A DNA stretch of 64,000 nucleotides from Neoceratodus forsteri. Its lineage: Eukaryota > Chordata > Ceratodontiformes > Ceratodontidae. Within the stretch, counting starts at the first letter, position 1; each line of letters begins with the position of its first letter. Under the pieces are notes generated by a model that was not told the origin of the DNA, ran no database searches, and worked only from the letters and a program-made list of their open reading frames with translations. This document shows positions 32,166 through 42,074 of this stretch, piece after piece. The translations under genes were made by a program, and so were the position numbers. The stretch covers positions 494,277,501 through 494,341,500 of the forward strand of contig CM057459.1 in the NCBI GenBank assembly GCA_016271365.2. Reading direction: 5' to 3'.

Positions 32166-32440
32166 GTGAAAATTAGGAATGCTAAGGACAGAATTCAAGA
32201 GCATGCCTGAGCAATTGTACAGGGAAATTTTGAGCATGTTCTGGGTGACCAATTTAGGGCTTTCCATGAGTGCACTATCTCTGATTTTCACCAGGTTTCT
32301 GTATTTTGAACCTGCCAGTGGGGTGGGGTGGGGTGGGGGCATAGGTTGAGGATGCTATTAAAGAAAGAAATTGAATGGATTTATCATTTACAATAAATGC
32401 CATATACCTCTCAGGTCTGAACACTGAAATGGATTTCAAA
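32166..32440 (+). pseudogene. GIY-YIG nuclease, C-terminal part
   Basis: Resumes RNAKDRIQEHA (the R-x-x-EH element of Penelope GIY-YIG nucleases), then HVLGDQFRAFHE, KKEIEWIYHL and LNTEMDFKQFL. These match the E-WI-x-x-L-x-T-x-x-P-x-GLN-x-x-D end of the domain. A (GGGGT)n tract at 32320-32339 sits within it. The nuclease nicks target DNA to prime reverse transcription. Confidence 0.82.
32320..32339. repeat. (GGGGT)n short tract
   Basis: Four GGGGT units within the nuclease relic. Confidence 0.85.
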
Positions 32441-33021
32441 CAATTTTTATAATGTGTTTAAGATCATAATCAGACTTTATATTATCTGCATGCATCATCA
32501 GTTTTACTGATTGTAGCCTGCCAACAGTGGAACCTTATCCTGGGAATCTAGTTAGGTTTTTGCACATAATTTAATATGTATGCGTGATGTTGCATATATT
32601 TATTTGATATGTATAATAGTCTTAGTTTTGTATTTCATAAGGTTTTCAAGGGAATTTTTTGTTTAATAATGAGACAGTTTTTATCCATGAAAAAACAATG
32701 GTGTGTTTTAACCTATCAATAAAATGTTTTTTAATTACGCTTCTATGACTGTTTTGCTTGCACCTCCTGATAAAAGAAAAATATAACTGAAGGGTAAGTT
32801 TATATGGAGTGTGCAGCTTGCCATAGTTCAGCTATCCTGGAATAAAGAAAAGTTTCTTTGTTTTCTGGGTTGGTGTATTTATCTTCAAGGAATTGAAATA
32901 TATCTGATGTGATACTGGATGAACAAATGTTCTCATAGACTATATTGTTTCTTTATTTATGACCCCCTGGGACTAAACATCATATGATGATAACGCATAG
33001 TAACAGCACCTGTACATGGAG
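32325..33021 (+). repeat. Right pLTR, first part
   Basis: Inverted match of 24360-25105. It overlaps the nuclease end and continues through AACCTATCAATAAAATG, an AATAAA-containing word, to GTACATGGAGCAAATGACAGG, where a TIR element interrupts it. Confidence 0.85.
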
Positions 33022-35615
33022 CAAATGACAGGGGGCTGGATTCACAAAGTTTTCTGAAGGTGCAAAACCTTCCCTAAGTCCCCAAAACAGCCGTAGCTAT
33101 GGAAACAAAGGGGAATTTGCACTGAGTGCTATTCACAAAACTTTCTGCAGCTGTGGAAAAAAAACACTACGGAATGTGGAAAAAAGTGCAGCTGCGGAAG
33201 TCCCTGAGAAAAAAAGGTGTGAGATAACTTGTCTGCTATCAGAAAGCTTCTTGAGAAAGCTGTGGCTGGGCAACTCACGGATTATATTCAGTCTCATGAG
33301 CTACTTTCCCCCTCGCAGCATGGCTTCCGAAAAGGGCACAGTACAACCTCAGCCCTGGTCATTGTCACTTCTGGGATAAGGGCTACTATGGACCAGGGCA
33401 GACAATCTGGGGCCATCTTTATTGATCTCTCTAAGGCCTTTGACATAGTTGCTCATGCACTACTTTGCACTCAACTTAGGTCCTTGGGTCTGCCCCCTTA
33501 ATCACTCAGTTGGTTCTCCAATTTCCTTCAGGACAGGCAGCAACTTACCAAGTATAGTAAGGTGCTCTCAGGCGCCACCACAGTGTCCTTAGGGGTTCCC
33601 CAGGGGTCAGTCCTTAGGCCCCTGCTCTTCTCCATATTCATCAACGATCTTCCCTCCTCTGCTGCCACCTGCAGGTCTATCCTCTACGCTGACAACCTTG
33701 TTATTCTCACTCATTCCTGGGATGTTGGGGTCATTAACCACCAATTAAATGAGGATTTCAGGAGTATCCAATCCTGGATATCGTCCCACAAGCTGGTCCT
33801 AAATCTTAAAAAGACTCAGGCTATGCTGTTTGGATCCCTGGCTAAGATAAAGGCCTCCCCTGTCCCTCTGTGCATCTTGGGTAGTGATGGTGCTCCCGTT
33901 CTTATCACTGACTCCATCAAATACTTTGGGGTGACACTTGACCCTCAGCTTGATCTTGGTCACCACATCCACAATGTGTGTCGAGCTGTTAACTGGAAGT
34001 TGGGTTTGGCGTACAGGGAGAAGAATAATCTTACTTAGGCTGCTCACCTAGCACTGGCTAGAGGTGTGTTTCTACCATCTCTCTGTTATGAGCTACTTCT
34101 ATTTGCCCGTACTTCCAAGGTACACCTCACTAGGTGGACCGTTGCCTACAATAACAGTTGCATTTTTGCACTAGCAGCACCTCGCCTCACTCACTATTGT
34201 GATCTGTATGCTAAACTTAACTGGTTCTCCTCGCCCAACTACATGAATATTGTTTTGGGCTGCTTCACGGGTAAGGTTCTGGGCTCAGGCACCCCCCCCC
34301 TGGACTGGTGGAGTTCCTTGTGCCTGCTGCCTCTACTGTCTACTCCCTAAGGTCTCTGGGCCCCGCTATCCTTACGCTGGACAGGGATTTTGTGTCAAGT
34401 GCCCCAAGATTATGGAACTCCCTTCCAGTCCAGATCCGGTCCTCCCCTCCCATGCATGCCTACGTACCTCCCTGTAGACACACTTGAAGCTCTCCTCGGT
34501 ATGTGACTGTCTTAAACCGCCCTGATTACCTTGCTTACCTTAGTCACCTGCACTGTAATTGAGCATATCATCTCCTGTCCCTTGGCTCCAGTCCTGCTGT
34601 GGTTGTCTGCCTGCCTGGGTGTGACCCTGTGTTAAGTGTGTAAATTCTGTATATACCTGTATATACTGCTGAGCACTGTCTTAGTGACTGTGTATTGTTT
34701 TTATACTTGACTGTTCCACTGTTGAAACCTGAGTTATCTTACTATGTATGTCATGCTTTTTCTGTTTCTATTGTATCTGCCTTACTTGCTTTAAGTTGTA
34801 CTCTGTATGTTCTTTTAATTCCTGTACTCTCCTGGGTTGTACCTGAAAATAGGCATATGTTTTGTCTAGTGTACTTACCTGGTTAACAAAAGCTAAATAA
34901 ATAAGTAAGGCACATCCCCTGAAGGGCTATTCACAACCATTTTTTTTCCGCAGTTGCGGAAAAAATGTTACACACAGTGGAAAGAGGTGTAACTCTCACT
35001 CAGCAAACTGCAGTAGTGCCCCAACAATTGGAATCAATTAAGGTGGAGGTGAGGCACAGGTAATAGCATCCCAGTGAGTATAGCAGTGGCTGATGTTACA
35101 GAAACAACAGCACACATTGCCTTGATATGGCAACAAGCAACAACCACCAAACTCAGTGCAGCCCATGACGGAGCCCCACAGGCAGTAGAGCCTGACCAGC
35201 CTTCAGCAAATGCTACCCCTGCAGGCAACAGGAACATCCCAAGGAGGGAGGACTGCCACTGTGGTGCCATAGTATTACTGGTACCTGTGGTGCTGCAGTG
35301 GTCCCAGTTGAGGGATTGATTACTGGTCTCTGTGTGGGTGCTTTCAGCTTCATGCTATGACAGCAATGTTATAGTCTGCTGCTCCAGCTAATTAGGTTCA
35401 CTGTTGCTGTGCCTCCAAAGCTATTTCTGCAGCTGCGGATGCACAGTTGCGGATTTTCAGCACTTGCTCAATTTCTGCAGCTGCGTGTATTTTACGGAAT
35501 TCCACACCTGCTCAAAATATCTTTATGAATATCACGCAACTGCGTTTCCACAGTACTGCAGGCCTTTTTCCCACAGCTGCAGGATTTTTGGCTTTCTTTG
35601 TGAATCCTGCCCTTA
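33022..35615. mobile_element. TIR DNA element (Harbinger-like ends) carrying an L2 LINE
   Basis: Left end GGGCTGGATTCACAAAG, right end CTTTGTGAATCCTGCCC: inverted repeats of 17 bp with one mismatch. The element splits the right Penelope pLTR, which continues at 35616. The right flank starts with TTA but the left flank does not, so the target duplication is unproven. Excluding the L2 LINE, the element is about 900 bp and contains repeated words of the type TGCAGCTGCGGA (about eight in both orientations). No transposase is visible. Confidence 0.72.
33215..34908 (+). pseudogene. L2-group LINE, RT to 3' end
   Basis: RT pieces: RKLLEKAVAGQLTDYI, LSPSQHGFRKGHSTTSAL and AIFIDLSKAFDIVAHALL (33229-33501), then SLGVPQGSVLRPLLFSIFINDLP, SILYADN (YADD decayed in the last residue), NEDFRSIQSWISSHKLVLNLKK and IKYFGVTLDPQLDLG (33562-34038). 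The C-terminal AHLALARGVFLPSLCYEL and, out of frame, FVSSAPRLWNSLPVQIR follow (34040-34440). QxGFR-x-GHSTT and the LWNSLP end fit the L2 clade. The 3' end is CCTGGTTAACAAAAG plus a (TAAA)n tail at 34895-34908. It is 5'-truncated and nested within the TIR element. Confidence 0.86.
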
Positions 35616-35966
35616 GTGTCTTTAAATTAGCATAGTACCAGGTGATGATTATGGGTCCACAGTATGTGTATGTAATTAAGGAGATTTTTAATGAAATGGG
35701 GAAATGTTTATCATGTTATAATATAATTGGTTTTGCACTAGTATTTACTGGTTGTGTGCCTCTGTAACAACTTTCATGTTTTAAAGCACACGGATGTGAG
35801 GAATGTAACACTAATGAATATTCATGATGTTGTGCGTTTAATAGAGGTTGCAATCTCCCAAGACTGCCCCCTCGACAAAGCCTTCTTTGGCACCATGTTG
35901 GGGTGTTGGGCATCTGAAGTGATCACTTAGTAAAATAATAATTTTATTGCAGTGCATTGTCCATTG
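35616..35966 (+). repeat. Right pLTR, second part
   Basis: Continues the inverted match to 24022-24350 (GGTGATGATTATG, AGTATGTGTATGTAATTAAGGAG, TTTTGCACTAGTATTTACTGG, AATGAATATTCATGA) and ends near ATTTTATTGCAGTGCATTG, matching the outer end of the left arm. Confidence 0.85.
35856..35910 (+). ncRNA. Hammerhead-like relic in right pLTR (decayed core)
   Basis: Counterpart of 24069-24121. AAGCC..GGC forms stem II, and GGGGTGTTGGG could pair with CCCAA upstream, but the core reads CTCGACAA instead of CTGATGA and GAAA is missing. It is inactive if it ever was a ribozyme. Confidence 0.4.
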
Positions 35967-38900
35967 GGGTATGTGCACCCTTTTTTTGCTTTGTTGTTTT
36001 CAGGTTTTTTTTGAAGAGTAGCACTTTTGTATGGCAAGACATGCATGTGTGTGGATTTCTTTGGTTTTAGCTATATGTAGGCAATAATAAGACATGACAG
36101 GGTGGGATTTATACTGAGATCACCACATCCGCAGCAGTGTGTTGAGGCCATATGCTGAAAGCAGAGGATCTTACATGCCCAGAAGTGCAGAATGTGTATG
36201 AAATGGATTTGAATTAATAGAATAGTATAGCTAGAAAGGTTTTCTTCTAGTAATGCACATCAATTTTTTGCTTACAGTTGAAGCTTTTTGATTTCACTAA
36301 CTACACTTTACCTGTAAGTTACGGACTGAGCGTTGGTCAGATGAAACACTGAATCTATGATGTAAGTGGTTTACCTAGTTTGAATATTACATCACCCAGC
36401 TGTCAAAACAGAGGTTATGAAGAATTTTAATTGTTTACAAAAATGTTTAAAGTATTTGCACCATAAGGGTTATCTATAACCAAAGAGTAAGGCAATGTGT
36501 GCCTGTGTTTATTATGCAGTTAAAGTGTAAAGCCAGCTCTTTTTTCAGTGTCTTAGAAATGTTGAATCTGGTTAGAAAGGTACATTCTGTTAACTTAATT
36601 TGTGTTCTGCTTAATGACAGTAAGACTGTATGCCTACACGGGCCATTGGCTTTTGGCTGTGAGACTTTCTGGGCCTGCTTTCCCCTCTTCTAGGGTCACA
36701 TAGAAAGGATCTCTGGCCCATCAAAAATAAATCCTTCCCCTTGTGGTTCTCCAGTCTGGGGTGCCATAGGCATCAATTCCAACTTTAACACCTCTGTGTG
36801 TGCTCCACTGGGTGTGGCCAGCCAGAGGGGGCCTATGGGCCTAGGGATGGTGGCTGAGTTCCTGGGCCTGGGTGACACTGGTCCTCTCCATTCCAGGTCT
36901 CTGGAGACTTGGGCTCTGACCAGTATCTGGGATTGGGAGCAGCAGGGACCTATTGAAGGTCCACCCTCTAGGATGGCCTCCTGATTACTTCTGTACTCTC
37001 TGGGCCATGTTCCTGCTATGCTGAGGAAGTTGCAGACAAGATTCCTCTACTGGCTGGAGTATGTGGCTTAAAAGGCCTGTGTATCTGCTGAAGACCACGG
37101 CAGTTGGCATCCATGATCTGAACCCAAGGGGCTAGGGATAGACCAGTAAGTGGTGAGCCACTGTTTCTGTGACCTATAAGCATGGAGCAAAGGGCAGGCA
37201 CCAGAGGGAGCCATATACGTCAGTTCATAAGTGTGTGTGGTGTAAGCACAATTACTATTGATTAATTTAATGTTGTGGCTGTTTTAAGGAAAGGTGTATA
37301 GTAAATTGTGCCTACTTATTTTTGTGGTAAATTTTTGAGATGATAGATTTTACTCAGACATGTAGTATGATTAAAAGCTGTTTATTTTAGCACACAGTTA
37401 ACATTAAACATATTTGTAACCCTTAAAAAGTACGAAATTTTTTGAAAACTTTATTTAGACCTTTGTCTTACTTTGTGCACTTTAAATCATTACACACTCT
37501 TTACCATGAACTTGTAAGACCTAGTACTTCCTGTCTGGAGGCACTTTAAGGCAATATTCTCTTTTAGTGTAGCCTGGACTAACCAGTACACATTTTCTTG
37601 GTACTAATAATCTTGGCTAGCATTTAAATAATATTTTTACTGCACTATATTTATGTGTATATATATTGTGGAACCAGAATTCTTTAATGATACATTTTTA
37701 GGCACCTTAAATAAGTGGTTTATACTAAACTAGTCCTTTGGCAAAGAGTCTCTGTATTTCCCTGATGTCTGGAGATTTGAGGTATCTTGGAGTCAAGGTA
37801 TGAAGAAGATTTTTTTCCTGGTTCTTTGGAATTTTTTTCTTTTCGAGGCTTTGCAAATGAAATAACAAAGTTAGCTGAATTTTAATGTTTTTTACTTCTG
37901 GCAGAAGCCAAAAGTCTTTAGAGTTTTAGCAGAGTGATAGTTTTAAAGTCAGTAGTAGTAACGTAGATGTGCAATCTCTTCCAGCAATGAAACACAGATT
38001 CAGGTTAAGTTAATAGGTAATACAAATTGCTGGCCCTTGGAGCAGTCTTTCATAGGCAGAATACTTCCTCAGAAATATCTTGAAATTTCGTTCTACCTCA
38101 AGAGTAGCATGAGGTTTTGGAATGGTATAGCCATATTTGGTCAGAAGCTTGTCTTTGGTTGGAAGTCTTATAGCATATGTGCAGAGATGTTCTGACTTAT
38201 CAGGGCTCTGTCACTGACCTGCCTATTTGGTTTTTTGAACTTTGTCCATAAGGTGACAGACAATAGACTTATAACCACAATACCTTCTCCTGCGCATTTT
38301 CATAGATGAGGTAATGGAAGATTATCTCATTGCAGTCTTATGGCACTGGGTAGTTGGTAGCAGGTAGTTCCCTGTTTTGAAGACCCAGTTTCTTGGTTAT
38401 ATGGTTTCAGAGGTGAGGCCCCCTTCTAATGGTATGACTCAGTGACCTTAAAAAGTGCTGGGTCCTGATTTCAAAGTACTTTTTGAAGCTGTTAGACAAC
38501 GTCTGAATCTAATTAATTTATTTGGTTGGCATTTTGAATATCCTTAAAGTTAGAAGTTTGCAACATATTGTTCAGTGTAGATTTGTTCCATAACTCCTGG
38601 GTGTGGAGATGAATTTCATATACCAGGGTTAAGTATTTGCAGGTCTGCTTGGTTTAAAAGAAAATGTTTCATGACCAGTTCTTTTAAGGTGCATTAAGAC
38701 AGCTGAAATTCAAGGTGAATCATCCTTTTTACACTTTGGCAGGGTCTGGTGGCTTATGGCCACTAGTGTGCCTACAGTGGGTTCAGGAAGGGTATAACCC
38801 TTTGTGTGAACTCTGCCAGGGACATGGATTATATCTTCTGTGCCTAACAGGGCTGGATATATCCTGATGTCTCTCTTCCTACTTGCAGCTGCAAGTTGAC

Positions 38901-39429
38901 TATAAGAGTACAGTAATGTGTATCCCTAAGCATGTTACTTAAGTAATGGAGAAAAGTTTGGTTATCAAAGTACTGATGAAAAGGGCAAAAGAGTAACTGA
39001 GCTGAACTGTAAATGTGTTGAAAGTAATTATTCTGCTAGATTTGAACCCATGACAAGCTGGTCAATAACATATACAGTAGTGGGATCATGCCAAATTGTA
39101 ATGACTGTGATAACTGATTGGATTGCTGATTTAAACAGCTCAAAACAGGAGCTGTGGATCAGTGCTCTGGCCATATGCTTTCTGCTACCTCATGCTATGG
39201 ACACTGGTCTGTAAATAAATGTTGGCATTTTTACAAAAGAAATTATGCCTAAATGTCCTGCCTTGTGTTCCAAGTGATTTCTTATGGGCACAGTGTTCTA
39301 CAATGCAACAGCAACAATTTAAAGTCACAAAAATGAAGTTATGATTAAAGTTAAATAAGTTAATGCCTATTCCAAGTTGCTATATGAGTACTTACAGTGT
39401 GCAGTGTGGAGTGGTGCAACATCAAGTTC
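35967..39429. other. Unassigned sequence
   Basis: No family recognised over 3.4 kb. A weak run of protein-like residues on the minus strand (about 38060-38200, reading RLPTKDKLLTKYGYTIPK and AYERLLQGP) hints at an old coding relic, but the frame is short and I could not match it. Confidence 0.45.
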
Positions 39430-39689
39430 TAGTTTTTTTTTGACCAGCCAAGATGGCTCCATTTACCCATGGAGCCAAAGGGAAGAAGAATGAGATGGAG
39501 AGGAACACAACACAAGCACAAATCACTCTGAATGGGAGGCACGGAGGCAGAACAGAAGAATGCTATTGCAGCATGGGGGAGGCAAAAAAGGTAAGCGGTA
39601 TCTCCCAAAGGTACATGGGAAGTGTGAACAAAGCAGTTCCCATGGAGCAGTGTAAAGGAGGGGAGTCTCTCTCTCTCAAATGAGAAAGG
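39430..39689 (+). other. Unassigned; possible LINE ORF1 start
   Basis: A 76-codon frame at 39453-39683 starts at MAPFTHGAKGKKNE, preceded by CCAAGATGGC. A Lys/Arg-rich start after AAGATGGC is reminiscent of L1/Tx1 ORF1, but the similarity is too short to call. GGCTCCATTTACCCATGGAGCC at 39454-39475 is a perfect 8-bp-arm hairpin over this start. Confidence 0.3.
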
Positions 39690-39995
39690 GCACCAAAACC
39701 AGATAGCATGCAATGAAGGTGGGGGGGGGAGTTTGTGAGGGATACAAGGAAGTAGTACTTCACTGAAGAGTGGTGGACACCTGCAGCGACTGCTAGCAGA
39801 GGTAGTGGAGACAAAAACAGTAGTGGGCTTCAAGTATATGGGGGATAGACGTAGAGAAATATTAGTAAGTAGGCAGAGAGGAGGTAGGATTGCCTGAGAT
39901 CAGTTAGGGTCTGTGGAGATAGATTAGCAGGGACCATCTGGTCAGACTGGATGGGCCAAGCGTTCCTTTTCTGCTGACACAGTCTATGTTTCTTC
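39690..39995 (+). mobile_element. CR1-type LINE 3' end
   Basis: Degenerate YFTEEWWTPAATASRG-type remnant and the 3' end GATGGGCCAAGCGTTCCTTTTCTGCTGACACAGTCTATGTTTC. 5'-truncated. Confidence 0.82.
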
Positions 39996-42044
39996 ATATC
40001 TATGAACAATGTATTTAGTTCAGAGTTGGTATCTTTCCCTTTAACCAGCTCCAAGCCTCTTGCTCCTGTGGTGCCTTCTCATTTAAGGGTTCCTCCTACT
40101 CAATACAACACAATTAGTGGTGGAGCTCTGAGCCCAGCAGCTTCTGCCTGCTGCAGCAGCCTTTCCATAGAATTCGTCTGCTTATCTGGACCATTATTAC
40201 AACTTCCTTCTGAAGACTATAGTATAATGTTCTATTACTTTTTAATCCTAATCAACACCCCACATATTTCTTCAAAACCTACTTTATGATTGGGCTGCTG
40301 TAACTTTACAGCAACACTGATTTGATCTGTAATGTTATCCTACTGTAGATTTTGATGTTGTGTTTTGAGATACTGTCCTTGTAAGAGAAAAACTGCATTG
40401 AGTTAGCTTTTGTCAGAACTCAAAATTAAATAAGTGTACTATTATTATTTTTCAACCCTAATTTTGAACTGCTTGCATGTGTCATGACTAGAAGACACTT
40501 AGCAATATTCTCCACTAGAATTTTAAATGTATATGTAGTCTTGTAGGTTTTTTGGCTGGCCATGTATCTGACCTGTCATCAGGTACAGTAGTATGTTTAA
40601 CATCTGGTGTACCATTATGTCTCTCTGGTTAACTTTAAACACATACGTGGCAACTGACCTAGCATTCAGCAGCTGAAAGCAGATGTAACACAAAGTAACT
40701 TTAAACTTTGAAGTTATAAAAAGCTGTGCAATTCCAGGGAATTCATCCATAAACTAAATCAGCTGTACAGCTGGAGTTCTCCATTCTGAGGATGAAACAG
40801 GGTGAGTCAGAGAAGTACCAGATCCAGTGCAACGATAGCAAAGGAGGATTCATTGGCATGGGGGTATGGATGGTGATTGGCTGCTCTTCATTAGTCAACC
40901 AGTGGGTACTTTTGGCCACAGTATTTCCCAATCATCTTACTGTGCAGTCTGTTTGGGCACTGCCTGTGACAGCCCTGCAGTGGCAGAGGAGTGTACCAAA
41001 AAGTGTATGGGGAGTCAGAATTGCATAGAACACCTCAGCCTGGGGCACTGTTCAATTCAATGTCTGACCCTTCAGTTACAAAAGTGAGGGGTCGCCTGGT
41101 CCTCTGACCACCTGGCTCTGCCACCATATGCACTGCAAATGGCACCTCTGCTATCCCAATCAGTGTAATGCAGTGTGGCCCTCTTCTCCAAATTTCTGTA
41201 AAGATAATAACTTTGATGGCATCTGATTTTTAAACAGGGTACTATTTACTGCACAAAATTCTTAAAAATTAATTCTCCTCATCATTTATGCTTATTGCTT
41301 TTCGTATTTTTATTAAACCAAACAAATCAGTTAGCCAACACATTCATTTCATATTTCAATGCTTCACTAGTGTCCACCACAAGAGGGAATGCTGTGAGCA
41401 GAGAATAGTTTTAAAACATGCAAAAACTGAGAAAAGAGCTGCAAGAATGGCAGATAACAGGATTATAATTATAACATCTGAAGAAGCTTATGGAACCTGT
41501 TTCTCCGATAAAATACTGGAATAAATATGAAAAATAAGAAAAAAATGGGAGAATAAAAAAAATAATAAAGAGCCAGATAGGGATATATCCTCAAGTTTAG
41601 TGAAAGTCTGACTACAAAGTACAAGAGAGAATGCAAACAAATAGCATTTCCTTAGGGAGCAGTGATAAAGCTATGAAACACTGAAATATGAAAATATATT
41701 GACTGACTGGTTTAATAAAAATATAATGAGAAATATAAATAACTGGGAGCTGTGTTGATTTCCAAGACTCCTGCTAGCCCAACAAACGATGTATCTTGTA
41801 TGGTTGAGATAGTCTTACCCATCTGCTATGGGAGGTGAGAATCCAGACGGATATCCAAAACTCTTCCTGCTACACTCCACTCCTGCCCTCTCAGGCTCAA
41901 TGAACAAACTCAGATTACCAGCATGTCTTGCAGTCCCTTGCTACCCAACACCATGAAAGCAGCCCCCACTTTACAGATCCTTAATAACCTTCCCACATCT
42001 CCACCGCTGTCACTCACAAACTCCTCTGACATTTCCATTCATAC
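39996..42044. other. Unassigned sequence
   Basis: No gene or clear element signature. Short frames (40002-40289, 40792-41028, 41288-41524) have no domain. Confidence 0.5.
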
Positions 42045-42074
42045 TAACATACTAACATACTATTTGCCAGCAGA

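Larger units (their letters stand above)
24022..35966 (+). mobile_element. Penelope-like element with inverted pLTRs, heavily interrupted
   Basis: A Penelope-like retroelement (RT plus GIY-YIG nuclease) flanked by copies of one terminal sequence in opposite orientation. The left inverted pLTR is 24022-25105; the right pLTR is about 32325-33021 plus 35616-35966. The RT is in two pieces (25269-25496 and 30793-31530) and the nuclease in two (31750-31944 and 32166-32440). The interruptions are a CR1 LINE (25500-30790), a CR1 tail (31945-32165) and a TIR element (33022-35615) that itself holds an L2 LINE. Without them the Penelope sequence is about 3.9 kb. The inverted pLTR arrangement is known for Penelope-like elements. 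The RT begins at its first motifs, so the 5' coding part is missing. Confidence 0.88.

Noticed and set aside
38060..38200. Minus-strand run of protein-like residues, considered as a DIRS-type relic
   Set aside because: Too short, interrupted nearby, and without any DIRS RT or recombinase motif.
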